Of a stretch of 64,000 nucleotides of DNA, positions 37,753-47,821 are shown piece after piece. This stretch comes from Ruegeria sp. THAF33. Its GTDB lineage: Bacteria; Pseudomonadota; Alphaproteobacteria; Rhodobacterales; Rhodobacteraceae. The translations under genes were made by a program, and so were the position numbers. Below the pieces are notes generated by a model. That model was not told the origin of the DNA and searched no databases. It saw only the letters and a list, made by a program, of their open reading frames with translations. Where the stretch lies: assembly GCF_009363615.1 (NCBI RefSeq), contig NZ_CP045384.1, positions 3,222,501-3,286,500 of the forward strand, read 5' to 3'. Every line of letters starts with the position of its first letter. Position 1 is the stretch's first letter.

Positions 37753-37781
37753 AACGTATGTGCCGCTTCGGGTAAGGTCAA
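37753..37781 (-). promoter_or_regulatory. Candidate trxA promoter overlapping the addA stop
   Basis: On the minus strand TTGACC (37781-37776) lies 17 nt from TACGTT (37758-37753). The -35 is good and the -10 weak. It would let trxA be expressed separately from addAB. Confidence 0.4.
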
Positions 37782-40700
37782 GATATCTGGGTGCGGGCCA
37801 AAGCATCTGTCACAAGATCGTGTGGCAACCACATCAGCCGCGCCGTGCGGGTCCACAGAATGGCGGTACGAATGCTGCGATCCGGATAGATCTGCGCCAG
37901 CGCCTGCGCGTATGCCCCCATCTGTCGCAGCAGGCCTTCGGGGCAGTCTTCCGCGCGGTTTGGAACAGTGGCATTTGATTTGAAATCAATCACATGCACT
38001 TCCGTTGCCGACAGGATCAGACGATCCACAACCCCAAGTATCCGCTGCCCGTTCAGAGCGGCAGTAATGGGCACCTCGGCCAACGTGTCAGGTGCAAAGA
38101 CGGGCTGCAAACCTTCCGCTGTCAGCACAGTTACGGCTTCGTTCAAAATCTCGTGCCGGTCCGTTTCGTGCATATCGGGCAGCAACCGCGCGCAAAGCTC
38201 TGGCCAAAGGTCTTTCTCGGCCACGGGAAGGTGTTCCAGCAACAGGTGCAGGCGGGTTCCGCGCAGTTTGGCCGCATCTTCATCCAGGCCGGCATCTCCG
38301 GGCAACGCCTTAGGACCACCCAGATCCGAAGGGCTGAGCGTGCCGGCAGGCGCAACCGGATCCGGTGCAGGGTGTTGGAACATGTCCGGCAATTCGACTT
38401 GCTGAACGGCAGTGTTCGGTTGATCGATCAAGGGCAGCGCGTCCCAATCCCCGTGGGACAGGCGGCGGATATCGGTACCCGGCACCTGCGAGGCCCCGGC
38501 CCGATCCATCGCCGCCTCGACCATCTGATACCAGCTGTTGCTGTCTTTCCCCAAATCACCTGCCGCCGCCACGATCAACCACTTTTCCGCCCGTGTCAGA
38601 GCCACATACAGCAACCGAAGCCGTTCGTTTTCCTCGCGGTTGCGCGCCTCTTCCCGCGCCTGCGAGATCAGGTTTGGTGACGCGTCCGCCGACACTTTCC
38701 ACAAGGGTGTTCCGCCGGCCAACATGATCTCGGCGTCACGCGGGGGCTGGCGTTTGCCGGTATCCGGCAGGATGACGATCGGCGCCTCCAACCCTTTTGA
38801 GCCATGAACGGTCATCACCCGGATCCTGTTGCCGACGCCGCTCATCTGTCGTTTGATTTCCAGATCGTCCGTCTGCATCCAGACCAGAAATCCCGTCAGG
38901 CTGGGGATATCCGTTCGCTCATAGGCCAGAGCCTGGGACAACAGCGCGTTGATGCCGTCTTCGGCTTCTGCCCCCAACCGCCCCAACAGCTTGCGCCGTC
39001 CGTCATGGCGGGTCAGGATACGTTCGATCAGATCATAGGGGCGCAGAAAGTCGATCTGGCTGCGCAGATCGTTCAGCACCGACAGAGTTTCGGGAAACTC
39101 TTCCGCGCGGTTGCGCAGTGCGGCCCAAAGGAACTGTTCCTTGCGACGGTGCGCCAGATCGAAAAGCTGCTGTTCGGACCAGCCGAACAAGGGGGATTTG
39201 AGAACCGTCGCCAGGGACAGGCTGTCTTCGGGCGTGGCCAGAAAGCTGAGCAAGGCCGCTAGATCCTTGACCGCCAGTTCAGCGCCCACTTTCAACCGAT
39301 CTGCTCCGGCGATAGGTAGATGCAGCGCCTTGCAGGCACGGATGATCTCGGCAAACAGGTCCGAGCGGCGTTGCACAAGGATCAGAAAATCCCCCGGCTG
39401 CACCTTTCGACGAACGAATTGGCCGGATTTGCCATCTTCCGGGATCGTCTCACCCCGTTCGATCATGTCTTTGATCGACTGTGCAACCTTTTCGGCCAGA
39501 ATGACGGTGTGATGTCGTGCGCCGGGACGATCAACCGGATCGGTCCAATCCCCGTCTTCGGTATCTGCAACCTTTTCAACCACGGGCCAAAGATCAACAC
39601 GACCTGGCAGATCGGCCTTGAAAGCACGGTGCTGACTGTCCTTGTGAAACCCCGCATCAGAGCGGTTTTCGAACAGGATATCGACCAGAGTCAGGATCGC
39701 GCTGGAGGATCTAAACGAGTATTCCAACGTCGAATCCCACAGTTTAGAGCCTGATTCAGCCAGTCTCCGGCCAAACTCTTCCTGCATTCTGTCAAAGGCT
39801 TGTGGATCGGCGCCCTGAAAGGAATAGATCGATTGCTTCTTGTCACCGACGACGAAGATCGTGCGTTCAACCCCGGATCGGGCCCCTTCCCCGCTGGTGA
39901 ATTCCTGCGCCAGTTTCTCGATCACGTCCCATTGATCGGGGCTGGTGTCCTGTGCTTCGTCCACAAGAATATGATCGATGCCCCCGTCCAGTCGGTACAG
40001 CACCCATTCGGCCACTGCCGGATCGTTCAACACCTGCCGCGCGCGCAGGATCAGGTCGTCGAAATCCAGCCAGCCGCGCAATTGCTTGCGCCGTTCGTAT
40101 TCCGGCAGGAAGGCTGCGGCAAAGCGGTGCAGAACCGCGGTTTTCTGCGCCGCGACCAGCGCCAGACGCTGTTCTCGTGCGGTTTCGATCCGCAGCATGA
40201 AGGCCTCGAGCTGCGGCATCCGGTCGGCCAGCACACCTTCGCGCAGGGGTTTGGTCGGAAAAGCGTTGAGTTTGGCCGTGAAGGGTTCCTTTGCGCCCTT
40301 CCCTGTCAGAAACACGCTTTCCAACATAGGTAGATGTGCCAATCTGGCTTCGTTGAACCCGGCCAGTTTCGCGGCGGCCTTGGCGTTGTTGCCACCGCTT
40401 TCGGTCAAAGCGGGCAGCATGGACCGGATCAGGTCGATTTCGCCACCAAGAAAAACCCGCCCAAGCAGCGCGGTTTCGTCAAAGCCGGCGGGCAGATCGA
40501 AGCGATGCAGCAGATCGGACCACCCAAGCGGCTGCACAAACAGATTGCGTTTTTGCGTGAGTGCAGCAGTCAGTTTGTCAAAACCCGTGTCCGTGACAAA
40601 CCGGGCCACATCTTCAATCAACCCGGCCTGAGGGCCTGCGGCGAAATCTTCGACAATCTCCTCTCGCAACAAGGCTGCTGCGCGGTCTTCCATTTCGGTG

Positions 40701-41134
40701 AACTGCGGGCTGACGCCAGCCTCGAGCGGGAATCGTCGCAGCAACGAGGCGCAGAACGAGTGGATGGTCTGGATTTTCAGACCTCCCGGCGTTTCGATGG
40801 CGCGGGCAAACAGGGTGCGTGCTTGCGCCAGCTTGTCCGAGCTGATTTCGCCGGGTACACCGAGATCGGTCAGCTGTTCCAGCAGAGAGCTGTTATCCAG
40901 CATTGCCCATTCACCAAGGCGCTTGAACAACCTGTTCTGCATCTCGCTGGCGGCGGCTTTGGTGTAGGTCAGGCACAGGATGTGCTGAGGCTGGACTCCG
41001 TCCAGCAGCAAACGCGCCACCCGGTCCGTCAAAACCCGCGTCTTGCCTGATCCCGCATTGGCCGCCAGCCAGGTCGAGGCATCGGGGCGCGCGGCCTGCA
41101 CCTGCCGTTCTGTTGCATCGTTGCGCGGGCTCAT
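37778..41134 (-). CDS. addA: AddA helicase-nuclease (double-strand break repair)
   Basis: AddA with AddB replaces RecBCD in resecting double-strand ends. The 1,118-residue protein begins with a UvrD-type Walker A (ANAGSGKTRVLTDRVARLL, Lys31), then motif II-like VDEAQDTSPDQW, motif III GDKKQSIYSFQGA, and motif V/VI TVHGSKGLEAPIVIL and LYVALTRAE. The C-terminal nuclease has a RecB-type core in LILSATEVHVIDFKSN. It overlaps addB by 4 bp. Confidence 0.96.
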   Translation of the reverse strand: MSPRNDATERQVQAARPDASTWLAANAGSGKTRVLTDRVARLLLDGVQPQHILCLTYTKAAASEMQNRLFKRLGEWAMLDNSSLLEQLTDLGVPGEISSDKLAQARTLFARAIETPGGLKIQTIHSFCASLLRRFPLEAGVSPQFTEMEDRAAALLREEIVEDFAAGPQAGLIEDVARFVTDTGFDKLTAALTQKRNLFVQPLGWSDLLHRFDLPAGFDETALLGRVFLGGEIDLIRSMLPALTESGGNNAKAAAKLAGFNEARLAHLPMLESVFLTGKGAKEPFTAKLNAFPTKPLREGVLADRMPQLEAFMLRIETAREQRLALVAAQKTAVLHRFAAAFLPEYERRKQLRGWLDFDDLILRARQVLNDPAVAEWVLYRLDGGIDHILVDEAQDTSPDQWDVIEKLAQEFTSGEGARSGVERTIFVVGDKKQSIYSFQGADPQAFDRMQEEFGRRLAESGSKLWDSTLEYSFRSSSAILTLVDILFENRSDAGFHKDSQHRAFKADLPGRVDLWPVVEKVADTEDGDWTDPVDRPGARHHTVILAEKVAQSIKDMIERGETIPEDGKSGQFVRRKVQPGDFLILVQRRSDLFAEIIRACKALHLPIAGADRLKVGAELAVKDLAALLSFLATPEDSLSLATVLKSPLFGWSEQQLFDLAHRRKEQFLWAALRNRAEEFPETLSVLNDLRSQIDFLRPYDLIERILTRHDGRRKLLGRLGAEAEDGINALLSQALAYERTDIPSLTGFLVWMQTDDLEIKRQMSGVGNRIRVMTVHGSKGLEAPIVILPDTGKRQPPRDAEIMLAGGTPLWKVSADASPNLISQAREEARNREENERLRLLYVALTRAEKWLIVAAAGDLGKDSNSWYQMVEAAMDRAGASQVPGTDIRRLSHGDWDALPLIDQPNTAVQQVELPDMFQHPAPDPVAPAGTLSPSDLGGPKALPGDAGLDEDAAKLRGTRLHLLLEHLPVAEKDLWPELCARLLPDMHETDRHEILNEAVTVLTAEGLQPVFAPDTLAEVPITAALNGQRILGVVDRLILSATEVHVIDFKSNATVPNRAEDCPEGLLRQMGAYAQALAQIYPDRSIRTAILWTRTARLMWLPHDLVTDALARTQIS

Positions 41135-44055
41135 GTCAGGTCCTCAGGGCATGTTTCGGCTGTCCGGTCCCATTCGCCGAACCGAGCCAGGTGATCATAA
41201 TCACCGATATCTGAATCCTTGTGCAGCATACGACGGGACGAAAATCCCTGATCAGGCTCTAAATAAGCGGAAATCAACTCTTTCAGCTCGGCAAGAACCT
41301 TGTCGGTCGGTTCTTTTTCCAAGGGCGCGGCAACCTCCTTGTAGCTGCCACCCATACCGATGAAGATGGCTTCGGCCACGCCTGTCGGGTCAAGGCCCTC
41401 AATCCCGCCCTGCTCGGCCATGGCCGCTTCGATCAGCAACTGCTTGTCGAATTTGGATTGCTGACTTTCCGTGGGTGGCGCGCCGGTTTTATAGTCGATG
41501 ATCCGCAACGCACCCCGGCTGTTGCAATCGATCCTGTCCGCGCGCCCGACAATGGTGAAATCCAGAGGGTTCAGCACCAGCTTCATTGCCGCCTCAAACG
41601 CCACCGGCCCGCCATCAGCCCGGCGCGCGAGTTCTGCGCCAAGGAAATCCTCCGCGATCCGTTCCAACCGGGCCAGCCACAGTTTGCGGGCCGTCGGCCA
41701 GGCGACGTGTTGATCCAATAGAGCATGCGCCCGTTTCAGGAAATTGCCCCGCGCCAGCAAAGCCCTGTCGAGGACGCTGTCCTTGATGAAATGCTCGAGG
41801 ATTTCGTGAATCACAATTCCTCTCAGCAAGGCATCGGGGGCCTGTACAAGCGGATCTAGCGGTTTCAGCCGAAGCACATGTTTGGCGTAAATCGCGTATG
41901 GATCGCGGATCAGCCTCTTTATCTCGGTCACAGACAGACGGCGCGGACGCGCGGCGGCCGGTGGGCGCGGAGAAGGACGCGGTGCGGGGTCGATCCGCGG
42001 CGCATCTTCCAGTGCCTCGGACCAGTTCAACCATTTTTCGCCCTGAGCGCGCATTTTGACCAGAGCTTCGGGGCCACCCTGACCCGGCAAACCCTGCAAC
42101 AGGTTGGTCAGTCGGTTCAGCCAGCGCGACGGTACCGTCTCGGCATCATCCGAGCGGGTCGCGCGGGTCAACCACACTTCGGGTGCGCCGATGGCCTGCT
42201 GGAAGTCATGCGCAGACAGGCCGATCCGGCGTTCGGGCAGCAACAAGCCGGCTTTGTCACGCATCTGCCGGTTCAACCAGGGATCGGGCGTTGGCGCCTC
42301 TGGCCAACTTCCTTCATTCAACCCGCCAAGGATCAGCAGGTCGGCGCCCTGCACCCGTGCCTCGAGCGTGCCCCAGATCATGATGTGCGGATGCGGCGCA
42401 TCCCGGTCACGAACCTCTTCACCCGCAAGCAGAGCACCCAGCAGATCGGCAAAGTCATGGGCCGTCATCAGGCCGCCATGCTGCGCCTCTGCGCTGAGAG
42501 AATTCAGCACCCCCAGTGCCTTTTGGCCTGCGTTTTTGTCCCACAGAGTGCCCGTTTCACCCGTGCTGCCGGCCGAGATCGCCTCGGCCAGTGTCATCAA
42601 ACGCGCCACCCAGTCCGCGAGGTGCAGTTCACTGGTGATCTGCTGGTCGCAGAAATGCTGCACGACCCATTTCACCCAGCTTTCCTGGGCCTCTTTGCGC
42701 ACTGCAAAAGCCGCAAGGCTTGCACTGTCAGGAAAGGGCGGGCCGTGACGGCGCAGGTCAAGTTCCAGGTCACGCGTGTGCAGCAAATGAATTCCGCGGT
42801 CACCGCCATCATGACATAGCGGGTGCTTCAAAAGGGTCAGCAGCGCCTCGCCTTCCAGACGGCGTGTGAACAGGTTGGCCACATGGCGCAGAAAACGTCC
42901 CGGTGGGGAAAGTTGCAGCGGCAGGCCCGCACTGTCGTCCGGCACGATGTTCCACCGATCCAGCGCGGCGCTGACCTGGCGGGTCAACATGCGATCCGGC
43001 GTGATCAGAGCGGCGGTCTGTCCTGTTTCCGCCGCCTGCCGCAGGCGCAGGGCGATGGCCAATGCCTCGGCGCGAGGCGATTGAGCCTCGACCAGTGTCA
43101 GGCCGTCGGTTGCGCCTTTTATTTCGGACAGTCTGGGGCCTTCGGTCATCCAGGCGTCAGTGACGGGTGCCGGACGTAAAGCTAGGGATATCAAGCGGTT
43201 ACGCGAGGGTGAGGGAGCCGATAAATCCGTCCATTGGGTGATCTGACCCGGTGTAAGTTCCAGCGCGCGCATCAACTTGCGGAAACGGTATTGTGGGTGA
43301 TCTTCAGACGTCAACGCATCATCCAACCCCTGCCAAACGTGATCCGGCTGGTCGAAATCAAATCCGGGCAGCACCAATGCGCCTTGCGGCAGGCGCGCGA
43401 TGGCTTCCATCAACATCAGGGTGGTGCCACGGGACCCGGTAGAGCCCGCCAGAATGACCGGGTGTTGCGGGGGGGCAATCTGCCATCGCGCGATCAGGTT
43501 TTCGACCACGCGGCGCTGGCGGGCCTGTGCATCCATCGTCTGCCCGCCGGTGTCGATGAATTGATCCGCGATGCCGATAAAGGCTTGTGCCCGCGACCAG
43601 TGTCCGGACATATCGCTGACGTCCAGCTGCCGGATCGCTTCGGGCGATACGCCTTCGCCCTGCATTTCGTCAATCAGCGCGGCCAGACTGTCGGACAGGT
43701 CAAAGATCGATGACCGGGCGGCAAGGTCCGGCTGTTGTTCCAGCAGTTTGGATACAAGCTGAGTCAACTCAAGACGCCGCCGCAGAGGCGGGATAGCAGG
43801 CGGGATCCGCGCCAGATCAACCCTTTCACCCAAGTCCGTCACCAACGAGAGACGGGGCAGAAGGCAAGGTGGCCCCTGATTGAACAGATCGCGGACGCGC
43901 CGTTCCATGCGTCGTGTGTTCAGGATCAACTCTACCCGCGCCAAAGCTTCGGGTGGGCCCGAACAGCGCTGCCGCAGGCCATCGACCAATGCCTTGGGGA
44001 AATCCGTACCGGGAGGCACGGCAAATACACGGGGCACGGTGCCGGATTCAAACAT
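41131..44055 (-). CDS. addB: AddB helicase-nuclease subunit (double-strand break repair)
   Basis: The 974-residue partner of AddA has a degenerate helicase-like N-terminus and a C-terminal PD-(D/E)XK nuclease with FTIVGRADRID followed by LRIIDYKTGAPP. The Fe-S CxxCxxxxxC cluster motif of Bacillus AddB is not visible near the C-terminus (only one late Cys, in ETCPEDLT), consistent with the alphaproteobacterial AddB type. It overlaps the murU-like gene by 8 bp and addA by 4 bp. Confidence 0.94.
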   Translation of the reverse strand: MFESGTVPRVFAVPPGTDFPKALVDGLRQRCSGPPEALARVELILNTRRMERRVRDLFNQGPPCLLPRLSLVTDLGERVDLARIPPAIPPLRRRLELTQLVSKLLEQQPDLAARSSIFDLSDSLAALIDEMQGEGVSPEAIRQLDVSDMSGHWSRAQAFIGIADQFIDTGGQTMDAQARQRRVVENLIARWQIAPPQHPVILAGSTGSRGTTLMLMEAIARLPQGALVLPGFDFDQPDHVWQGLDDALTSEDHPQYRFRKLMRALELTPGQITQWTDLSAPSPSRNRLISLALRPAPVTDAWMTEGPRLSEIKGATDGLTLVEAQSPRAEALAIALRLRQAAETGQTAALITPDRMLTRQVSAALDRWNIVPDDSAGLPLQLSPPGRFLRHVANLFTRRLEGEALLTLLKHPLCHDGGDRGIHLLHTRDLELDLRRHGPPFPDSASLAAFAVRKEAQESWVKWVVQHFCDQQITSELHLADWVARLMTLAEAISAGSTGETGTLWDKNAGQKALGVLNSLSAEAQHGGLMTAHDFADLLGALLAGEEVRDRDAPHPHIMIWGTLEARVQGADLLILGGLNEGSWPEAPTPDPWLNRQMRDKAGLLLPERRIGLSAHDFQQAIGAPEVWLTRATRSDDAETVPSRWLNRLTNLLQGLPGQGGPEALVKMRAQGEKWLNWSEALEDAPRIDPAPRPSPRPPAAARPRRLSVTEIKRLIRDPYAIYAKHVLRLKPLDPLVQAPDALLRGIVIHEILEHFIKDSVLDRALLARGNFLKRAHALLDQHVAWPTARKLWLARLERIAEDFLGAELARRADGGPVAFEAAMKLVLNPLDFTIVGRADRIDCNSRGALRIIDYKTGAPPTESQQSKFDKQLLIEAAMAEQGGIEGLDPTGVAEAIFIGMGGSYKEVAAPLEKEPTDKVLAELKELISAYLEPDQGFSSRRMLHKDSDIGDYDHLARFGEWDRTAETCPEDLT

Positions 44056-44734
44056 CTGCCAGCAAACCCTCGGCCAGCGCGATGCCTTCCGGACGACCTA
44101 CATCGCACCAGCGTCCAGGGTATTCGACCGCAAAAAGCCGACCCTGATCAAGCATCTGGTTCCAAAGCAGGTTGAGTGAAAACGCTGTTTGCGAGAACGA
44201 ATGCAAACCCTGGGCCTTGAGGATCTGGGCCCCGCCGTAAACCAGACCAGGACCGCGCGTGATCCGTCCATCTTTTCCAGCGGTGAAATCACCCGATCCA
44301 ATATGACCAACGGTTCTCGCAACTGGAACACACATCAGCAGCGCATCCATACGACCCGGGTCCCAGGCGTGCTGCAACAGGGTCAAAGGGTTTGGCCCTG
44401 ACCAGATCGCGTCCGTGTTCAACGTGAATACGGGGTCGGTGCCCAGCATCGGCAAAGCCGCCCGCAATCCGCCACCTGTTTCCAGTATTTCAGGGTCTTC
44501 CCGAGACAGCAGAACGCCTTTGGGGCCGAGATGCGCCGCGAGCTGATCAGCGTGATAATGCAGGTTGGCAACGGTACGGACGGGATCAAGATCTTCGACA
44601 AGATCCAGCGCATGATCAATCAGTGGTCGCCCCGCCACTTCGATCAATGGCTTCGGCCGGTCTTTGGTCAGCGCGCCCATGCGGGTGCCGAACCCGGCTG
44701 CGAACAGCATTGCGGCAAATGGCGATCCGGTCAT
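44048..44734 (-). CDS. murU: Sugar-1-phosphate nucleotidyltransferase, MurU-like
   Basis: The 228-residue GT-A-fold enzyme begins with AMLFAAGFGTRMGALTKDRPKPLIEVAGRPLIDHAL, the nucleotide-binding loop plus lysine motif. Next to an AmgK-like sugar kinase it matches the AmgK-MurU pair, in which MurU makes UDP-MurNAc from MurNAc-1-phosphate in murein recycling. A mannose-1-phosphate guanylyltransferase role is possible from sequence alone. It overlaps both neighbours. Confidence 0.82.
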   Translation of the reverse strand: MTGSPFAAMLFAAGFGTRMGALTKDRPKPLIEVAGRPLIDHALDLVEDLDPVRTVANLHYHADQLAAHLGPKGVLLSREDPEILETGGGLRAALPMLGTDPVFTLNTDAIWSGPNPLTLLQHAWDPGRMDALLMCVPVARTVGHIGSGDFTAGKDGRITRGPGLVYGGAQILKAQGLHSFSQTAFSLNLLWNQMLDQGRLFAVEYPGRWCDVGRPEGIALAEGLLADV

Positions 44735-45735
44735 TGCGTTCTCAACTTGGCCAGGTTTTGCGGTGTGGGTCTGGGCAAAGCTTCGTGCAGCAGGGACGCC
44801 ACCGAAACCAGGGCAGGGTGATCCAGATCGCGCATCAGATGTGCCCAGACGGCCGGGATCATGTCCACATAGTGAGGCTTGCCATATTCCGTCGCCAGAC
44901 GTGCAAAGACGCCAAGGATACGCAGGTTTCTCTGGGCCCCCAAAACACTGTAGGCCGTGCGGAAATCATGGTCGTCCATACCTGACGCAGAGATGTAGTG
45001 GTTGATCATCTGCATTTCGATCCCGGCCGAGACATCTCGGCGTACATCCTGTAGCAGAGACACCAGATCGTAGGCCGGGTGCCCCAGCATGGCCAACTGA
45101 AAGTCCAGCAACCCGACGCGCTTCACGCCTTCGCGCTGCGGCAGCCACAACAGGTTTTCCGCGTGATAATCCCTGAGAACGACGACTTTCGAACCGGATG
45201 TTTCACGATGCAGGATGTCCGCGAACCGGTGCTCGAACCGGGACATGGCGTCTTCATCACATGTTCCCAGGATACCGGCCGCATACTTGGTGAAAGCCAA
45301 TGCCGCCAGTTCCGTCATCAGGGACGGATCATAAGACGGCAAGGCAAGAGAAGGCGCCTGATGCAGGTGGAGCAGCACGTCGGTGGCGGCCCGGTACAAT
45401 TCACGCTCTTTGCCCGGGTCTTTTTTCAGGACGCGCGCAAAAAGATCATCACCCAGATCTTCCAGCAACAGAAAACCGTACTGGGTATCTTCGGCATAGA
45501 TTTCCGGCGCGCTCAGACCAACCGATCGGAGGTATTCGGCAACCCGCACGAAGGGTTCAACATCGTCACTTTTTTCAGGTGGCGCGTCCATCAAAACCGC
45601 AGTGCGCCCGTTGGTTGGATCAACTAGCCGTTCGTATCGCCGGTTCGAGGCATCGCCTGCCAGTGGCCTACGTGTTGCCCCGGCCCAGGGTGTTTGCGCA
45701 ATCAGGGCCTCGGCCAGGACCGTCCTGTTGGTCAT
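44731..45735 (-). CDS. amgK: Sugar kinase of the aminoglycoside phosphotransferase fold, AmgK-like
   Basis: The 334-residue kinase has GDASNRRYERL near the N-terminus, the catalytic loop VLRDYHAENLLWL and the metal-binding motif LLDFQLAMLGHPAYDLVSLL. AmgK phosphorylates MurNAc or GlcNAc at the anomeric position. The ATG at 45735 overlaps the tsaE stop (ATGA), and its own stop overlaps the murU-like start, so tsaE-amgK-murU-addB-addA are tightly coupled. Confidence 0.83.
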   Translation of the reverse strand: MTNRTVLAEALIAQTPWAGATRRPLAGDASNRRYERLVDPTNGRTAVLMDAPPEKSDDVEPFVRVAEYLRSVGLSAPEIYAEDTQYGFLLLEDLGDDLFARVLKKDPGKERELYRAATDVLLHLHQAPSLALPSYDPSLMTELAALAFTKYAAGILGTCDEDAMSRFEHRFADILHRETSGSKVVVLRDYHAENLLWLPQREGVKRVGLLDFQLAMLGHPAYDLVSLLQDVRRDVSAGIEMQMINHYISASGMDDHDFRTAYSVLGAQRNLRILGVFARLATEYGKPHYVDMIPAVWAHLMRDLDHPALVSVASLLHEALPRPTPQNLAKLRTQ

Positions 45736-46205
45736 GCGGTTCTCTCCAGTTTTTCCGCCCATTTCGGAGCAGTCCAAGACAGGGTCACACAGCGGAAATC
45801 GATATTGTTTGGGTCTGTTTCAAAGGTCAATGTCAACGCACCTTGGGGCGCCAACGGGCCCAGCTTGTCCGGCCATTCCACAAGGCAGATTGCCGTATCG
45901 AAAGCGTCCGTCAGACCCAGTTCGTCAACTTCTTCGGCCGCGCTCAGACGATACAGGTCGCAATGCCATATTTCCCCTGATGGCGTGTCGTAAGCCTGGA
46001 CCAAAGTGAAAGTTGGCGAGGGCACATCTTCGGTTTCTGCCATCAATGACTGAATGAGGTTGCGCGCGAAATGTGTCTTGCCGCTGCCGATCGGGCCCTC
46101 CAGCAGAACGACATCGCCCGGGCGCAGTGATGTTCCCAATTGCCGTGCGAAAACTGCGGTTTCTTCGGGCGATTTGAAAGTCAGAGATCGGGCGGTCTGT
46201 GTCAT
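45732..46205 (-). CDS. tsaE: tRNA threonylcarbamoyladenosine biosynthesis ATPase TsaE
   Basis: TsaE supports TsaD and TsaB in making t6A37 of tRNAs. The 157-residue protein has Walker A LLEGPIGSGKTHFARNLIQ and the family motif SPTFTLVQAYDT. It is coupled to the amgK-like gene. tsaD is in this window at 59-60 kb; tsaB is not seen. Confidence 0.94.
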   Translation of the reverse strand: MTQTARSLTFKSPEETAVFARQLGTSLRPGDVVLLEGPIGSGKTHFARNLIQSLMAETEDVPSPTFTLVQAYDTPSGEIWHCDLYRLSAAEEVDELGLTDAFDTAICLVEWPDKLGPLAPQGALTLTFETDPNNIDFRCVTLSWTAPKWAEKLERTA

Positions 46206-46246
46206 GCCGCCACAATGGCCTTGCGCCTGACCGGCTGCAACCCGGT

Positions 46247-47755
46247 TCAGGCGCTGATCTGTTCCATCGCGGTGGATTTCGAGGGAAACTCGGATTGCGT
46301 AAACCGCACGATTGTCGCGCCGTTATGAACCGGTGTGACGGTGCAATCCACGGTTATGCCGGTTCTCATCTGGATTTCAGCTGTCCATTCGGCGCGGTTT
46401 TCCCGCATTTCGACAAAATCCCGCACCTCACCCAAAACCGGTGTCGCAATACAGAGGTCTTGCCAGCGTCGCGTGACGTCGGTGACCGTTTCGCTTTGGA
46501 ACCCGACCTCGTGCGCGTCTCCCCACAGCTTTTGATACGCATAGTTGGTGAAGGCCAGCGTACCGTCATCCGCAAAGACGGCAATCGCGTCCGCCAGTTT
46601 GTCCAGGATGGACTGCATCAGATCCATTTCTGATCGAAAGCGCCGCGTCAGGGTGATTTCGGCGGTGATATCCTCGAATAGAAACGCCACTGCGCCGTCC
46701 GGGTGAGGGCGGCCGCTGACGGAATAGACCGATCCGGATGGCAGCGACCACGTCTCGTGATAGTTTCCATCTTCAGCCGCTTCGAGAAGGTCGTTCATCT
46801 GACGCCGCCAGCTGCGGTAATTCTTCGGCTCCGGCATCATGTGTTGATCCCGCAAGCGGTCGAAGAAACTGCTCAGGCTGGGGCGGCAACTGAGGAAATC
46901 GGGCGGCAACGTGGTCAGATCGATCAGGGCCGGGTTGAACAGGGCCAATTGCCGATTGCGGTCAAAAATGGCGAGACCAATGGACAATTGGGCAAAGGTC
47001 TTGGTCATGGTCTGCACGAATTTGCGCTGGGCGGTTTCCGCCTCGACAATCGCGTTGACGTCAACGGCGTAGCATAGATGACCGTTTTCGTGTTCGATCC
47101 GAGTCAAATCGAACCAAAGCTTGCGATCAGTATCTGCCACATCCACCGACACGCGGGTTTTTCCGGTAGGTCTTGTGGCATCCTCCAGGCTTTCAAAAAG
47201 CGGCGCAGTCAGATCGGCGTCCTGATCACGTGCCTTTTGAACAAGTGCGACATAGGCGGCATTGCACCATTGCACCCGATTGTCGTTATCCGCCAACCAT
47301 ACCGGGTAAGGGGCCAGATCCATTGCCAGACGGGTCGGTTCGCCTGGGGTAACCGATCCGGCCGAGGAGGTCCTGGCGCATTCGCAAAGTCGAACGCGGA
47401 CGATACCGTCGATCCACTCACACACGACTTCTCGTTCAACCGTGCAGTCAATGGCCGATACCAGGATTTTGCCCTGATCGCGCACTTTGTCGGAAGTTTC
47501 GGGAAAGGTGGGGAAATCCCTTTGCAACAAGCGCCGCAGATCCAGCCAGTTTTCAACATGCTCAAACCCGGCCAGTGCGAAATCAGAATGGCTGATCAGT
47601 TGGTCGCCATCGAACAGGAATACGGCATCAAACAGCGAGGTGTTCGAAAACAGACCAAAAGCCTTGTCGCGCTGAGCCCGGCGTGGCAACAGCCACAGAA
47701 CGGCGAAACAGCACGAAACAAGACTGATCGCGGCCAGAATAATCCAATCGGCCAT
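46247..47755 (-). CDS. Membrane-anchored PAS-domain protein without a kinase domain
   Basis: The 502-residue protein starts with one membrane segment (WIILAAISLVSCCFAVLWLLP), then has two or three PAS-like regions. One is around LAPYPVWLADNDNRVQWCNAAYVAL. Another is around SIGLAIFDRNRQLALFNPALIDLT (PAS_7-like). The third is around KLADAIAVFADDGTLAFTNYAYQKLWG. It ends without a DHp or ATPase domain, so it resembles only the sensor half of a histidine kinase. It lies 66 bp downstream of regB on the same strand, so a sensory role linked to RegB or another kinase is plausible. The ATG at 47755 has GGGGA upstream. Confidence 0.8.
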   Translation of the reverse strand: MADWIILAAISLVSCCFAVLWLLPRRAQRDKAFGLFSNTSLFDAVFLFDGDQLISHSDFALAGFEHVENWLDLRRLLQRDFPTFPETSDKVRDQGKILVSAIDCTVEREVVCEWIDGIVRVRLCECARTSSAGSVTPGEPTRLAMDLAPYPVWLADNDNRVQWCNAAYVALVQKARDQDADLTAPLFESLEDATRPTGKTRVSVDVADTDRKLWFDLTRIEHENGHLCYAVDVNAIVEAETAQRKFVQTMTKTFAQLSIGLAIFDRNRQLALFNPALIDLTTLPPDFLSCRPSLSSFFDRLRDQHMMPEPKNYRSWRRQMNDLLEAAEDGNYHETWSLPSGSVYSVSGRPHPDGAVAFLFEDITAEITLTRRFRSEMDLMQSILDKLADAIAVFADDGTLAFTNYAYQKLWGDAHEVGFQSETVTDVTRRWQDLCIATPVLGEVRDFVEMRENRAEWTAEIQMRTGITVDCTVTPVHNGATIVRFTQSEFPSKSTAMEQISA

Positions 47756-47821
47756 CAAATTCCCCAAGCCTGAACGATACAAGCACAGACTATGCGTGGG
47801 ATTGGTTAACGGTCTCTTAAT

